In this document: one piece after another, positions 9,045 through 17,540 of the stretch
Layout of the letters: each line of letters begins with the position of its first letter
Position numbering within the stretch: the first letter of the stretch is position 1
Assembly: GCA_951801955.1 (NCBI GenBank)
Contig: CATOOV010000028.1
Span: 1 to 40,158, forward strand
Length of the DNA: 40,158 nucleotides
Direction of reading: 5' to 3'
Source of the DNA: an uncultured Lachnospiraceae bacterium
Lineage (GTDB): Bacteria > Bacillota > Clostridia > Lachnospirales > Lachnospiraceae
Notes under the pieces: generated by a model
Seen by the model: only the letters and a program-made list of their open reading frames with translations
Told to the model about the DNA's origin: nothing
Database searches by the model: none
Position numbers and translations under genes: made by a program

Positions 9045-10621
9045 TAAAAGTATTGCTGGTGGATGATGAACAGTTTATCCGGCAGGGATTAAAATGTCTG
9101 GTTGATTGGGAGAATTATGGCTGCCAGGTGGTCGCAGAGGCAGAAAATGGCATGGAAGCAATCCATATTCTGGAAGAAACGGATATAGACCTGGTGTTTG
9201 TGGATATTAAAATGCCGGGAATGACAGGAATGGAATTGATTTCTTATGTCAGGAAAAATATGTTTCGCCAGACGCGGTTTGTGATATTAACCGGTTATGC
9301 AGATTTTCAATACGCTAGAAAAGCATTACAGATGAATGTGCTCGATTACATCTTGAAACCTGTCCAGGAGGAAGAGTTAAAAAATATTTTAAGAAAAATT
9401 AATCAGGAGTATCAGAAACAACAGCAGAATGAACAAGAAAAGTATCATTTTCATATCGCTAAAGTGATGTTGGGGAAATTTTCTTCCGAAGATCTGGAAC
9501 AGGTAAAAAAATATCTTGCTGGTTCCATCCCAGAGAAGTATGTGAGCTTTGAGTTTGACCGGAATCAAAAGGAGTTTGTATTGTTAGGGCAAAGCGGTCA
9601 AATACAGCAGCAAAAAGCTTTGGTCCGATATCTTCAAGGTTTGATGGGGAAATATCTATATCATGTAATTCCCATGCTGGAGCCGGAGGGAGAAGTATTT
9701 GGAGCAGGATTACTGTTGACGAAAAAAATATTTATACAAACACATTCTTGCGAGGCAGAGTATTTGGAATATCTCCAAAATCGGGTGAACCAGCATTTTT
9801 TGTACCAGGTTCAAATATATGTGGGACAAAGTGTAGAGTCTTTGGAACAAATATCAAAATCTTTTTTTTCTATCCGGGTGGCAAGATGCCTGCATGGGCT
9901 TACCCAGGAAGAATCCCAGGTTCTGAATTATGAGGATTTCCGTTATCGAAAATCTTCCATGGGGATCCGGGAAGAGGATGTGGAACTGCTTTTAAATGCC
10001 GTAAAAAACAATGATATTTCCGAGATCCAAGTCTGTGCAGAACGTATTTTTACACAGATAAGAAACAGTGATATGAATTTGGAAATGGTAAATGCCAGTA
10101 TCTATCATATTTTATACTGTTTGATGGAGATGGTGCAGGAATTTGATGATGAGACGAACCAGCAGGAGATTTTGGCATATATCGGAAAGGAATCCTTTAA
10201 TAAGCTTGTGCTGAGGGGAAGTACAGAGGAGATTACCAGCTTTTTTTCTGACTATGCGGGATATTTGGCACAGGTGCGCGTTCAGGAATCACGGAACATT
10301 CTGGATAAGGTGGATGATTATGTGCAGTCACATTATATGGAGAAAATGAGTTTAAAATCCCTAGGAGAATTGTTTTATGTCAATAATGTATATTTAGGGC
10401 AGCTTTATAAGAAGAAGTATGGGATTGCTTTTCGGGATTATCTGAATAATCTGCGGATGGAAAAGGCACAGGAACTTTTGATTCACACCAATTTGCGGAT
10501 TTATGCCATTGCCCAGGAAGTAGGTTTTGGAAAGGCAGAATATTTTATCAATAAATTTGTCCAGGTGAATCATATGACGCCCAACCAGTACCGTATTCGC
10601 AACCGCAAGACAGAACAGTAG
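9041..10621 (+). CDS. YesN-type response regulator, REC + AraC HTH (526 aa)
   Basis: A cytoplasmic DNA-binding partner of the upstream kinase. The receiver domain (1-120) has the acidic pair in LLVDDE, the phosphoacceptor D55 in VFVDIKMPG, the T in VILTGYADF and the conserved K in LKPVQEEEL. A poorly conserved middle follows. Residues about 425-526 are two AraC/XylS helix-turn-helix motifs (LKSLGELFYVNNVYLGQLYK; AIAQEVGFGKAEYFINKFVQ), ending MTPNQYR as in this family. The start overlaps the kinase stop. Family members normally activate sugar uptake or glycosidase genes; the operator is unknown here. Confidence 0.93.
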   Translation: MIKVLLVDDEQFIRQGLKCLVDWENYGCQVVAEAENGMEAIHILEETDIDLVFVDIKMPGMTGMELISYVRKNMFRQTRFVILTGYADFQYARKALQMNVLDYILKPVQEEELKNILRKINQEYQKQQQNEQEKYHFHIAKVMLGKFSSEDLEQVKKYLAGSIPEKYVSFEFDRNQKEFVLLGQSGQIQQQKALVRYLQGLMGKYLYHVIPMLEPEGEVFGAGLLLTKKIFIQTHSCEAEYLEYLQNRVNQHFLYQVQIYVGQSVESLEQISKSFFSIRVARCLHGLTQEESQVLNYEDFRYRKSSMGIREEDVELLLNAVKNNDISEIQVCAERIFTQIRNSDMNLEMVNASIYHILYCLMEMVQEFDDETNQQEILAYIGKESFNKLVLRGSTEEITSFFSDYAGYLAQVRVQESRNILDKVDDYVQSHYMEKMSLKSLGELFYVNNVYLGQLYKKKYGIAFRDYLNNLRMEKAQELLIHTNLRIYAIAQEVGFGKAEYFINKFVQVNHMTPNQYRIRNRKTEQ

Positions 10622-10720
10622 GAAAACAAATAACAGGAAAAGAGAAACAGTTTATGGCTGAAGCATACAGTGTATTCCATGTTTCTCATCTCAAAGACGG
10701 ATAGGAAAGAGAGGCAGTTC

Positions 10721-12376
10721 ATGGAAAAAGGAAAAAAAGGGCTGCTGGGGATAGTGGTTTTTACAGCAGTAATTATGGCGGGAGCTTTTCAGGGGTATTA
10801 TGCAGGAAAGGGACAGGAGATAAAGATTTATACGGCGTTTATGGCTGTGCCTGGTGAAAATAAGCCAAAGGAGAATCGTATCAGGGAGAAGATTACAAAG
10901 GATACTGGAGCAATGGCAGAGGTGGAATGGCTGAGTGGACAGACAGCGGAAGAAAAAATAGAAAGTATGATCCGCACCGGAGAATACCCTGATTTTATTA
11001 ATGGAGCAGATGCATCAAGCCTGTTAATAGAGGCAGGCGCACTGGTCCCCCTGGAGGGTTATTTGCAAGATTATCCCAATTTATATCAATATTTGACGCC
11101 TAAACAGTGGGAGTCTTTGAAAAAAGAAGACGGACATATTTATTATATCCCGCCCTTTGGCGTGATACAGGGACATAATACCCAGACCATGCTTTCCGGG
11201 GAGGCTTTTTGGATTCAAAAGCGAGTACTGGAATATGCCGGTTTTCCAGAAGTAAAGACATTGGATGATTATTTTGATTTAATTACAGAGTTTCTAAAGG
11301 AATTTCCGCAGTCTGAGGGGGAAGATAATATTGGGTTTGAGATACTCTGTGATGACTGGAGGTATTTCTGTCTGGAAAATCCCCCCATGTTCCTGGCCGG
11401 TTATCCCAATGAAGGCTGTGCGATTGTAGATACTGAGACAAAACAGGCGGCTGTATACGATACGATTCCAGAGGCGAAACAGTATTATCGCAAACTTTCC
11501 CAAATGTATCAGCAAGGGGTAATCGACCCAGAAACTTTTACTTTATCTTTCAGCCAATATATTGATAAGATTTCTGAGGGGAATGTGCTGGGTTTTGTAG
11601 ATCAATATTGGCAGGTCATGATGGCACAGAATAACCTGTATGCCAATGGCAGGGATGACAGGACCTATGTCCCTCTTGCCATTACAGCAAATGATAAGAT
11701 TCAGCCCCGTTATAACTGTACGGAACCAAACTTGAATATAGGTGCAGGTTTGGGGATTTCTGTGGATTGTAAAGATGTGGAAGGCGCTTTGCAGTTTTTG
11801 AACGATTTACTGTCACCAGAACTTATGGTTCTGCGTTACTGGGGGGAAGAAGGGATTGATTTTGAGGTGGATGAAAAGGGCTTATTTTATCGCACGGAAC
11901 AACAGGACCAAAATTGGGAAAATGCAGACTATCTGAGAGAAAATACTTGTGACTACACATATTTCCCGGCATATGAAGGGATGCTTGCAGACAATATCAA
12001 TACGGTACATCCATCAGAACAGCCATCGGAATATTATAAGAAACTATCAGAATATGATAAAAGAGTATTGGATGCCTATGGTTTCCAGACCTGGAAGGAA
12101 TTTCTAGGGGATGAGGTAGAAGGAAGTCCTTGGTTCCCCTTATATGCCTGTGTTGCCGACTGGCCGGCAGACAGCGATTATGGAAAGGCACGGCTGGAAA
12201 TGGAACGGGTAAAACGTTTATGGCTTCCGAAAGTAATTATGTCTTCAGAGGAAGAATTTGAAGGAAATTGGTCCACATATATGAGTACTTACCAGGCAAA
12301 TGTCGATGTGGAGGCATATGTAAACCAATTGAACCAAGAAATCAAAAGACGGGTGGAGGCTGCTGAGGAAGAATAA
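10721..12376 (+). CDS. Extracellular solute-binding protein of carbohydrate ABC type, membrane-anchored (551 aa)
   Basis: Start chosen at ATG 10721, which has GAGAGG 7-8 nt upstream and opens directly into a basic-hydrophobic signal segment (EKGKKGLLGIVVFTAVIMAG). An in-frame start at 10670 would put 17 non-signal residues in front. Body motifs (ESMIRTGEYPDFI, ALVPLEGYLQDYPNLYQ, YIPPFG) match family-1 sugar-binding proteins of the LplA/YtcQ kind. There is no lipobox cysteine, so it is probably kept on the membrane by an uncleaved anchor or released. The LplB/YtcP permeases that normally accompany such proteins are absent: a convergent lacI follows. It may serve as a sensor accessory to the adjacent kinase, or feed a permease encoded elsewhere. 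Confidence 0.85.
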   Translation: MEKGKKGLLGIVVFTAVIMAGAFQGYYAGKGQEIKIYTAFMAVPGENKPKENRIREKITKDTGAMAEVEWLSGQTAEEKIESMIRTGEYPDFINGADASSLLIEAGALVPLEGYLQDYPNLYQYLTPKQWESLKKEDGHIYYIPPFGVIQGHNTQTMLSGEAFWIQKRVLEYAGFPEVKTLDDYFDLITEFLKEFPQSEGEDNIGFEILCDDWRYFCLENPPMFLAGYPNEGCAIVDTETKQAAVYDTIPEAKQYYRKLSQMYQQGVIDPETFTLSFSQYIDKISEGNVLGFVDQYWQVMMAQNNLYANGRDDRTYVPLAITANDKIQPRYNCTEPNLNIGAGLGISVDCKDVEGALQFLNDLLSPELMVLRYWGEEGIDFEVDEKGLFYRTEQQDQNWENADYLRENTCDYTYFPAYEGMLADNINTVHPSEQPSEYYKKLSEYDKRVLDAYGFQTWKEFLGDEVEGSPWFPLYACVADWPADSDYGKARLEMERVKRLWLPKVIMSSEEEFEGNWSTYMSTYQANVDVEAYVNQLNQEIKRRVEAAEEE

Positions 12377-12415
12377 ATGAAATCATGCTCCGTAGCTTGT
12401 TGCGGGGTATTTGAT

Positions 12416-13435
12416 TCAAATGTTCTCCCGGATACGGATATCAATATCTACATACTGCAGTTCTTTCTCTGGCTGGATTCCTTCCAATAGAAAACGGGAA
12501 ATCAGATCTAAAGGGCGGTAGCCCTGCAAATAAGGCTGTTGGCAGATTGTTGCAGTAATTACGCCTTGTTTTATCAAGTTCGTGGTCGTTTCAACATTGT
12601 CATAGGTAAAGATTTTGATTTTATTAGAGAGCCCCATGGAAAGGACGGCTTGGCACCCTCCCAAGACCCCTGCCGCTGCAAAGTATAAGGCGTTAATCTG
12701 GGGATGGTCTGTCAGAAGTTTTTGTACTTTTTCGTAGCTTTCCCTGTCATTGTCATGATTTTCTACAATGTCTTCTATAATCTGAACATTGGGATAGTTT
12801 TTTTGAATCGTATCGCGAAATCCTGCAATTCGGTCCGTATGGCATAAAATATGGGGGGAGCCTGTGACGATTCCCACAAAAATAGTCCCAAAGGTCATAC
12901 GCCCCAAAAGCCCTGCTGCTGTCTGCCCAGAAAGATAATAATTGCTTCCCACATAGGCAATCCGTTTGGAAATAATATCGGTATTTGTGGTAATCACAGG
13001 AATACCAAGGTCACTGAGTCGATTGATTTCTGCTGCAATGGAGGGGGCGTTAAAAGGAGAGATCACCAACCCATGGATTCCTTCTTGGCATAATGTTTCT
13101 ATGGCTTGCCTTTGGCTGTCCTCATCGAAAGAAACGTGGCGAACCAGCACTTGGCAGTTAAAGCCGGCAAGTTCCTCTGCCTTGGCAAAAACACCTTTTT
13201 GTACTTCCTGAAAGAAGGGGTTGGTGTCCTGGAACAGAATCACGCCGATTTTTAAATTTTTTTTCTGGGCGGCAAGTATCAATCCTGCTTTATTGGGCTG
13301 GTAATTCAATTGCTTTGCGATTTTTAAAACCCGTGCAGCCGTGTCTGGATGAACAGCGCCACGGTGGTTTAAGACACGGTCTACGGTACCGCGGGAAACA
13401 CCAGAGAGGGCTGCAATTTCTTTCATAGTTGTCAT
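12416..13435 (-). CDS. LacI-family transcriptional regulator (339 aa)
   Basis: Start chosen at 13435: GGAGG lies 7 nt upstream and the product opens with the HTH (MKEIAALSGVSRGTVDRVLN). Longer in-frame starts only add a non-homologous tail. Residues about 65-335 form a type-I periplasmic-binding fold resembling sugar-responsive repressors of the ribose/xylose class (IGVILFQDTNPFFQEVQKG; GLVISPFNAP; RIAYVGSNYYLSGQTAA). It converges on the binding-protein gene with a 39-bp gap. Likely targets are the neighbouring pentose genes or its own promoter; the ligand is unknown. Confidence 0.9.
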   Translation of the reverse strand: MTTMKEIAALSGVSRGTVDRVLNHRGAVHPDTAARVLKIAKQLNYQPNKAGLILAAQKKNLKIGVILFQDTNPFFQEVQKGVFAKAEELAGFNCQVLVRHVSFDEDSQRQAIETLCQEGIHGLVISPFNAPSIAAEINRLSDLGIPVITTNTDIISKRIAYVGSNYYLSGQTAAGLLGRMTFGTIFVGIVTGSPHILCHTDRIAGFRDTIQKNYPNVQIIEDIVENHDNDRESYEKVQKLLTDHPQINALYFAAAGVLGGCQAVLSMGLSNKIKIFTYDNVETTTNLIKQGVITATICQQPYLQGYRPLDLISRFLLEGIQPEKELQYVDIDIRIRENI

Positions 13436-13592
13436 AAGGCTACCTCCGATGAATAATTTATTTCTGCCAGCAACAGTGTTATGTGTTGGTGGCATTTATT
13501 GGGCAAAAACCGAAGTATAGATCGGCTCTGCAGCCTGCTGTGCCTGAAAATTTACTTTCCTGCCAGTTTGCAGCGAGGGCTTTGATTTGTAA

Positions 13593-13630
13593 GCACTGAT
13601 AATTATAGTGCAGAATCTATGATAAATCAA
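13593..13630 (-). promoter_or_regulatory. sigma-A promoter of the lacI gene with overlapping palindrome
   Basis: On the minus strand, TTGATT (13630-13625) is 17 nt from a perfect TATAAT (13607-13602). The palindrome GCACT-N9-AGTGC (13593-13611) covers the -10 box and the predicted start, an ideal autorepression site. The transcript would carry a leader of about 160 nt before the start codon. Confidence 0.7.
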
Positions 13631-13688
13631 TGTCGGAGTATCGTTTCTTTTTCTGAATTCCCGAAATTCCCGCCAAAATGTGTTGTGA

Positions 13689-14699
13689 TTATTTTACAAT
13701 AACGCGCATTCGACTTTTTACGCCGTCTTCACTGGCATAAATATAAGCCTTTCCTGTATCGTTTGCAGATATTTTTCCATTTTCGTCTACCGTGGCGATA
13801 CAAGTATTTGAGCTTGAAAAAATAGGTATGTTTCCAGAAGAAACCGTTACCTTTACCATTTTTTGCTCACCAACCGCCATAGTAAGTTCACTTTTGTTAA
13901 ATTTGACCGTGGGTTTTTTGACAGTTACCTCGCAGGTTTTGCTAACACCATCAACTGTAACAGTAATTAACGCAGTGCCATTTTTCATTGCTGTTACCAT
14001 TCCAGAACTGTCTACGACTGCGACGCTTTTTTTGTTGCTTTTCCATTTGGGTATGCTTTTTGAAGAAGATTTGACGGATAGATGGAATTGGTTTGTGCGA
14101 TAGAGAGAAATGGATCGTTTGCTGAGAGCGACCGTCGGTTTTTTTACGGTGACAGTACAGCTTTCTGTTGTCTTATCTGCAGTTGCCGTAATGGTTGCCG
14201 TACCAGGTTTTTTTGCTGTAATATTGCCAAAGGAATCAATCACGGCGATGCTCTTTTTGTTCGAGCGGAAGGTGACAGGGTGTCCTGTGGAGGAAACGGC
14301 GTGCAATTTTGCCGTGTAACCATTTTCCAGCGAAATACTTTTTGCACTTAGCTGAATGTTTGTTTTTTCAACCTTGATGGTACAACTTGCCTCTCCATTT
14401 CTGATTTTTGCCGTAATTTTCGCCATACCAGGTTTTTTTGCTGTAATTTTCCCATAGGTATTTACAGATGCAACTTTACTGTCGCTGGATTTAAAGGTTG
14501 GCTTTTTTCCAGTGGATGTAATGGCGAGAAGGTAATATTCATCTCCAATTTTCATGGTCTTAGAATAGGTATTTAAAATTACAAATTCCAACCCAGACGC
14601 AGCATATGCCCTGGTTGGTTGAATCATGGAAAATAACAGCATGGATACCATGCAGAATACAGCGATTGCTGTTTGTAAGGATCTCTTGTTTCTTGACAT
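13689..14699 (-). CDS. Secreted protein made of four bacterial Ig-like (BIG2) domains (336 aa)
   Basis: A signal peptide covers about 1-35 (ending TRAYAASG). Four BIG2 repeats of 75-80 residues follow, each with the pattern KSIAVIDSFGNITAKKPGTATITA and a closing CTVTVKK-type strand. Only the first half of each unit varies. There is no catalytic domain, LPXTG or membrane anchor, so the whole mature protein is Ig-like. GGAGG sits upstream of the ATG. Such domains usually mediate surface binding or serve as spacers; the partner is unknown. It may have been a module of a larger surface protein. Confidence 0.85.
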   Translation of the reverse strand: MSRNKRSLQTAIAVFCMVSMLLFSMIQPTRAYAASGLEFVILNTYSKTMKIGDEYYLLAITSTGKKPTFKSSDSKVASVNTYGKITAKKPGMAKITAKIRNGEASCTIKVEKTNIQLSAKSISLENGYTAKLHAVSSTGHPVTFRSNKKSIAVIDSFGNITAKKPGTATITATADKTTESCTVTVKKPTVALSKRSISLYRTNQFHLSVKSSSKSIPKWKSNKKSVAVVDSSGMVTAMKNGTALITVTVDGVSKTCEVTVKKPTVKFNKSELTMAVGEQKMVKVTVSSGNIPIFSSSNTCIATVDENGKISANDTGKAYIYASEDGVKSRMRVIVK

Positions 14700-14806
14700 A
14701 AAATTCCTCCATTCGAAATGGCAGGAATTCCGGGATACAATAGGGCTGGCTGCCAGCTTGCTATTGTCTTTCAGAAGTCACAAAACAGATAGATTGTGAT
14801 TTATCT

Positions 14807-14835
14807 AATATAACATAAAGCATGTGGTTTGTAAA
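14807..14835 (-). promoter_or_regulatory. sigma-A promoter of the Ig-like protein gene
   Basis: On the minus strand, TTTACA (14835-14830), a 17-nt spacer and TATATT (14812-14807) lie about 105 nt upstream of the ATG. Confidence 0.55.
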
Positions 14836-14858
14836 GGAAAAATTCTATATTTCAAAAG

Positions 14859-14894
14859 TTCCGAAGAATACAGTAAAATCAGCATTCTTCGGAA
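14859..14894. terminator. Hairpin, possible terminator reading leftward
   Basis: TTCCGAAGAAT (14859-14869) and ATTCTTCGGAA (14884-14894) are a perfect 11-bp inverted repeat with a 14-nt loop. On the minus strand it is followed by CTTTTG, a weak T tract, so it could end transcripts from the VOC gene. The rest of 14700-15011 shows no convincing gene. Confidence 0.35.
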
Positions 14895-15011
14895 GCATTT
14901 CGTGTTGATTCATAGTTAAAATTATACCCAAGTGCCGCCCATAAGGCAATTTGGTGTATGTAGAAGGGCACTTAGCTTTCCATTTCTCTTGTTTTGGTTG
15001 CAGGCAGTTAA

Positions 15012-15172
15012 TATTACTCCGGCGGTTAAATATCGACATTTTTACTTGTCTAAATTTCCATCTGCTACGTTGTCATCAATCGTTGTAGCACTCGCTACAA
15101 CTCACTCTTCCGCCTTGCTGATGAAAATTTATTCTGCGTAAAATTCATCGACATTTAACCGCCGGAGTAATA
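15012..15172. repeat. 161-bp palindromic element overlapping the 3' end of the VOC gene
   Basis: TATTACTCCGGCGGTTAAAT (15012-15031) is the exact reverse complement of 15153-15172. Concentric inner arms GTTGTAGC (15082-15089) and GCTACAAC (15094-15101) close a 4-nt loop, and the flanks between them pair imperfectly. The right arm includes the stop codon and last five codons of the VOC gene. The size and symmetry suggest a MITE-type insertion, or an inverted copy of the gene end. Confidence 0.65.
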
Positions 15173-15589
15173 CTTTCCAGTGATCTCAATGGTATTTCCA
15201 TCCGGAACTTCTATGTTAAAATACCAATAAGGCATATGTATATTGACATACATCAGGTCAGAGGGTTTTCCAATAGAAAGGCATGACAGCCTATCATATT
15301 CCTGTTTCAAATTTTCCACTTCAAAGTTCAAAATTACGATATTATTTTTTGCGGGTCCTTTGTCCCTGAAAAAATCATCAATATATGCCAGGTTAAAATG
15401 TTCGTTTGCCTCTTTGCTTATTATTTTTTCATCGTAGTGTTTATAATACAATGAAAATGTGTTGCCACAGCAAAAGGTCACCCATCTGTCTCCATTTGTG
15501 TAAGCTGGCTCTTGCTGAAGCAGCGCCTTATAAAAATCTAGTGACTTCTGCATATTATTTACATAGATATAGGTTGTTCCTAATTTCAT
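15155..15589 (-). CDS. VOC (glyoxalase/bleomycin-resistance fold) protein (144 aa)
   Basis: Start chosen at 15589, with GGAGG immediately upstream. The product opens MKLGTTYIYVNNMQKSLDFY, the first beta-alpha module of the vicinal oxygen chelate fold, and ends with the matching FNIEVPDGNTIEITG strand. The length is typical of single-copy VOC proteins, which act as dimers. The substrate is unknown. The final residues KYYSGG are encoded by the arm of a palindromic repeat, so the natural C-terminus may have been altered. Confidence 0.8.
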   Translation of the reverse strand: MKLGTTYIYVNNMQKSLDFYKALLQQEPAYTNGDRWVTFCCGNTFSLYYKHYDEKIISKEANEHFNLAYIDDFFRDKGPAKNNIVILNFEVENLKQEYDRLSCLSIGKPSDLMYVNIHMPYWYFNIEVPDGNTIEITGKYYSGG

Positions 15590-15602
15590 AATGCCCTCCA
15601 TG

Positions 15603-15790
15603 TCAATAGTCAATGTATCTGCTGTAATCTGGCAGTTCTTGCCCATCCTCTTTGAATTGTTCTTCCTATGCCTTATCAAATTTGCCGCAAAAATACCATT
15701 GTAACCCAGCATAGCCGCCTAAATGATTTTTGCCAATATTATATGGAAAGAACGGCTTGTGGTCAATGAAAATTCCAAGAAAAAAACAAG
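15603..15790 (-). pseudogene. Remnant of an unidentified gene upstream of the VOC gene
   Basis: A minus-strand frame closing at 15603-15605 reads GKNHLGGYAGLQWYFCGKFD, an in-frame TAG (15668-15666), then EEQFKEDGQELPDYSRYIDY. It ends 14 nt before the VOC start, a typical operon spacing. It looks like the tail of a former upstream gene with one nonsense mutation. I do not recognise the family. Confidence 0.3.
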
Positions 15791-15835
15791 AATTACGACC
15801 ACGGAAAAGAAAAGTAAAAAAATTTCAAAAAGCAG

Positions 15836-15864
15836 TTGTAAAAAAATAAAATTGGAGTTATGAT
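15836..15864 (+). promoter_or_regulatory. sigma-A promoter of the xylulokinase operon
   Basis: TTGTAA (15836-15841), a 17-nt spacer and TATGAT (15859-15864) place the transcription start near 15871, at the edge of the palindrome that follows. Confidence 0.65.
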
Positions 15865-15872
15865 AATAAAAA

Positions 15873-15892
15873 CGTGCACGTGCACGTGCACG
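15873..15892. promoter_or_regulatory. 20-bp perfect palindrome at the xylulokinase transcription start (candidate operator)
   Basis: CGTGCACGTGCACGTGCACG is three CGTGCA units plus CG and equals its own reverse complement. It starts at the predicted +1 and lies 15 nt before the start codon, a position where a bound repressor would block transcription. The 11-mer GCACGTGCACG recurs at 40079-40089. Which regulator binds it is unknown. Confidence 0.6.
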
Positions 15893-15907
15893 CGAAAGGA
15901 GGAGGTT

Positions 15908-17377
15908 ATGAATTACATAGGAATTGATCTTGGAACTTCTGCTGTGAAACTTCTGTTGATGCAGAAAGACGGCAGGATTTTAAAGATCGTAAATCGGGAA
16001 TATCCCATCTGTTTTCCAAAACCGGGGTGGTCTGAGCAGAATCCAGAAGATTGGTACAGAGAATCCATAGCGGGAATCAAGGAACTGTTGGAGGGAAGTG
16101 ACAAAAGCCAGGTTGCTGGAATTAGCTTTGGGGGACAGATGCATGGATTGGTGGCATTGGATGGGAAAGACCAGGTGATCCGCCCCGCTATTTTATGGAA
16201 TGACGGCAGGACAGCGGAAGAATCAGAGTATCTGAATCGGGAGATTGGAAAGGAAACCTTGTCAAAGTACACTGCAAATATATCTTTTGCGGGTTTTACA
16301 GCTCCAAAAGTGCTTTGGATGAAGAAGCATGAGCCAGAATTGTTTGAGAAAATCACAAAGATTATGCTGCCCAAGGATTATCTTGCCTATCGGCTGAGCG
16401 GTGTTCATTGTACGGATGTGTCAGATGCTTCCGGGACTTTGTTTTTTGATGTAAAGAATCGCTGCTGGTCGGAAGAAATGTGTGAAATCTGCGGAATTAA
16501 AAAGGAATGGCTGCCAAAAGTCTTTGAAAGTTATCATGCCGTGGGAACGGTAAAACCGGATCTTGCAGCAGAGCTTGGCATTTCTGAAAAGACTGTGGTT
16601 GCTGCGGGAGCCGGGGATAATGCGGCTGCGGCAGTGGGAACAGGAACTGTAGGCGACGGGGCATGCAATATTTCATTGGGAACCAGCGGTACTGTGTTCA
16701 TTGCAGCAGAGAAATTTGGCGTAGATCAGAACAATGCCCTTCATTCTTTTGATCATGCGGATGGCAGTTATCATTTGATGGGCTGTATGCTCAGCGCCGC
16801 TTCCTGTAATAAGTGGTGGATGGATGAGATTATTGGAACAAAAGAGTATGCAAAAGAACAAGAACCCATTGAAAAATTGGGAGAGAATCACGTATATTTT
16901 CTGCCTTATCTGATGGGGGAACGTTCTCCCCATAATAATCCCAATGCAAGGGGAACTTTTATCGGATTGTCCATGGATACCACAAGGGCAGATATGACCC
17001 AGGCGGTGTTAGAAGGAGTGGCGTTTGCCCTTCGGGATTCTTTAGAGGTTGCAAAAGCCTTGGGTATTCAGATTACAAGGACAAAAATCTGCGGCGGAGG
17101 CGCTAAGAGCCCCTTGTGGAGAAAAATTTTAGCAAATGTTCTAAATATTACCGTGGATGTATTGGAAAATGAGGAAGGTCCCGCCCTGGGCGGCGCGATG
17201 CTGGCAGCTGTGGCATGTAAGGAATATGAGTCTGTGGAAAAAGCGGCGGAAGCAATTGTAAAAATAAAAGGTTCCGTGGAGCCGCAAACGGGCTTGGCAG
17301 AATGTTATGAGAAACGTTACCAACAATTTAAGGAAATTTATCCAATATGCAAACCTTTGTTTGAAACATTAAAATAA
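15908..17377 (+). CDS. xylB: Xylulokinase (489 aa)
   Basis: ATP-dependent phosphorylation of D-xylulose to xylulose 5-phosphate, feeding the pentose phosphate pathway. Start at 15908 has GGAGGAGG close upstream; an earlier ATG at 15860 overlaps the -10 box and is rejected. FGGY-family features: N-terminal phosphate loop MNYIGIDLGTSAVKLLL, the MHG motif in ISFGGQMHGLV, ILWNDGRT, the second ATPase segment NISLGTSGTVFIA, and KICGGGAKSPLWRKILANVL near the C-terminus. The length matches characterised xylulokinases. The linked isomerase-fold gene 163 bp downstream suggests both act on one pentose. Related FGGY kinases for other ketoses cannot be ruled out by eye. Confidence 0.9.
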   Translation: MNYIGIDLGTSAVKLLLMQKDGRILKIVNREYPICFPKPGWSEQNPEDWYRESIAGIKELLEGSDKSQVAGISFGGQMHGLVALDGKDQVIRPAILWNDGRTAEESEYLNREIGKETLSKYTANISFAGFTAPKVLWMKKHEPELFEKITKIMLPKDYLAYRLSGVHCTDVSDASGTLFFDVKNRCWSEEMCEICGIKKEWLPKVFESYHAVGTVKPDLAAELGISEKTVVAAGAGDNAAAAVGTGTVGDGACNISLGTSGTVFIAAEKFGVDQNNALHSFDHADGSYHLMGCMLSAASCNKWWMDEIIGTKEYAKEQEPIEKLGENHVYFLPYLMGERSPHNNPNARGTFIGLSMDTTRADMTQAVLEGVAFALRDSLEVAKALGIQITRTKICGGGAKSPLWRKILANVLNITVDVLENEEGPALGGAMLAAVACKEYESVEKAAEAIVKIKGSVEPQTGLAECYEKRYQQFKEIYPICKPLFETLK

Positions 17378-17540
17378 TGTTGCAGGATAACAGCAGATAG
17401 AGAAAAAATTTGTGATATAACTTTAATTCCATAGATTGGATGGGACATTATTCCAGACGCTATAGGCAGTGAATAACAAATTTTTATCCGTGGCTGGAGG
17501 GGTTCCCATCTGAGACATAAAAGAAAGAGAGGAAGCTATT

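Noticed and set aside
14845..15039. 64-aa minus-strand frame between the Ig-like and VOC genes
   Set aside because: It runs through the palindrome arm, has no ribosome site and matches no family I recognise.
15860..15907. Upstream ATG extending xylulokinase by 16 residues
   Set aside because: It lies in the predicted -10 box and would translate the CGTGCA repeat; the ribosome site fits the start at 15908.
17378..17540. Separate promoter for the isomerase-fold gene
   Set aside because: No convincing -35/-10 pair was found; co-transcription with xylB is simpler.
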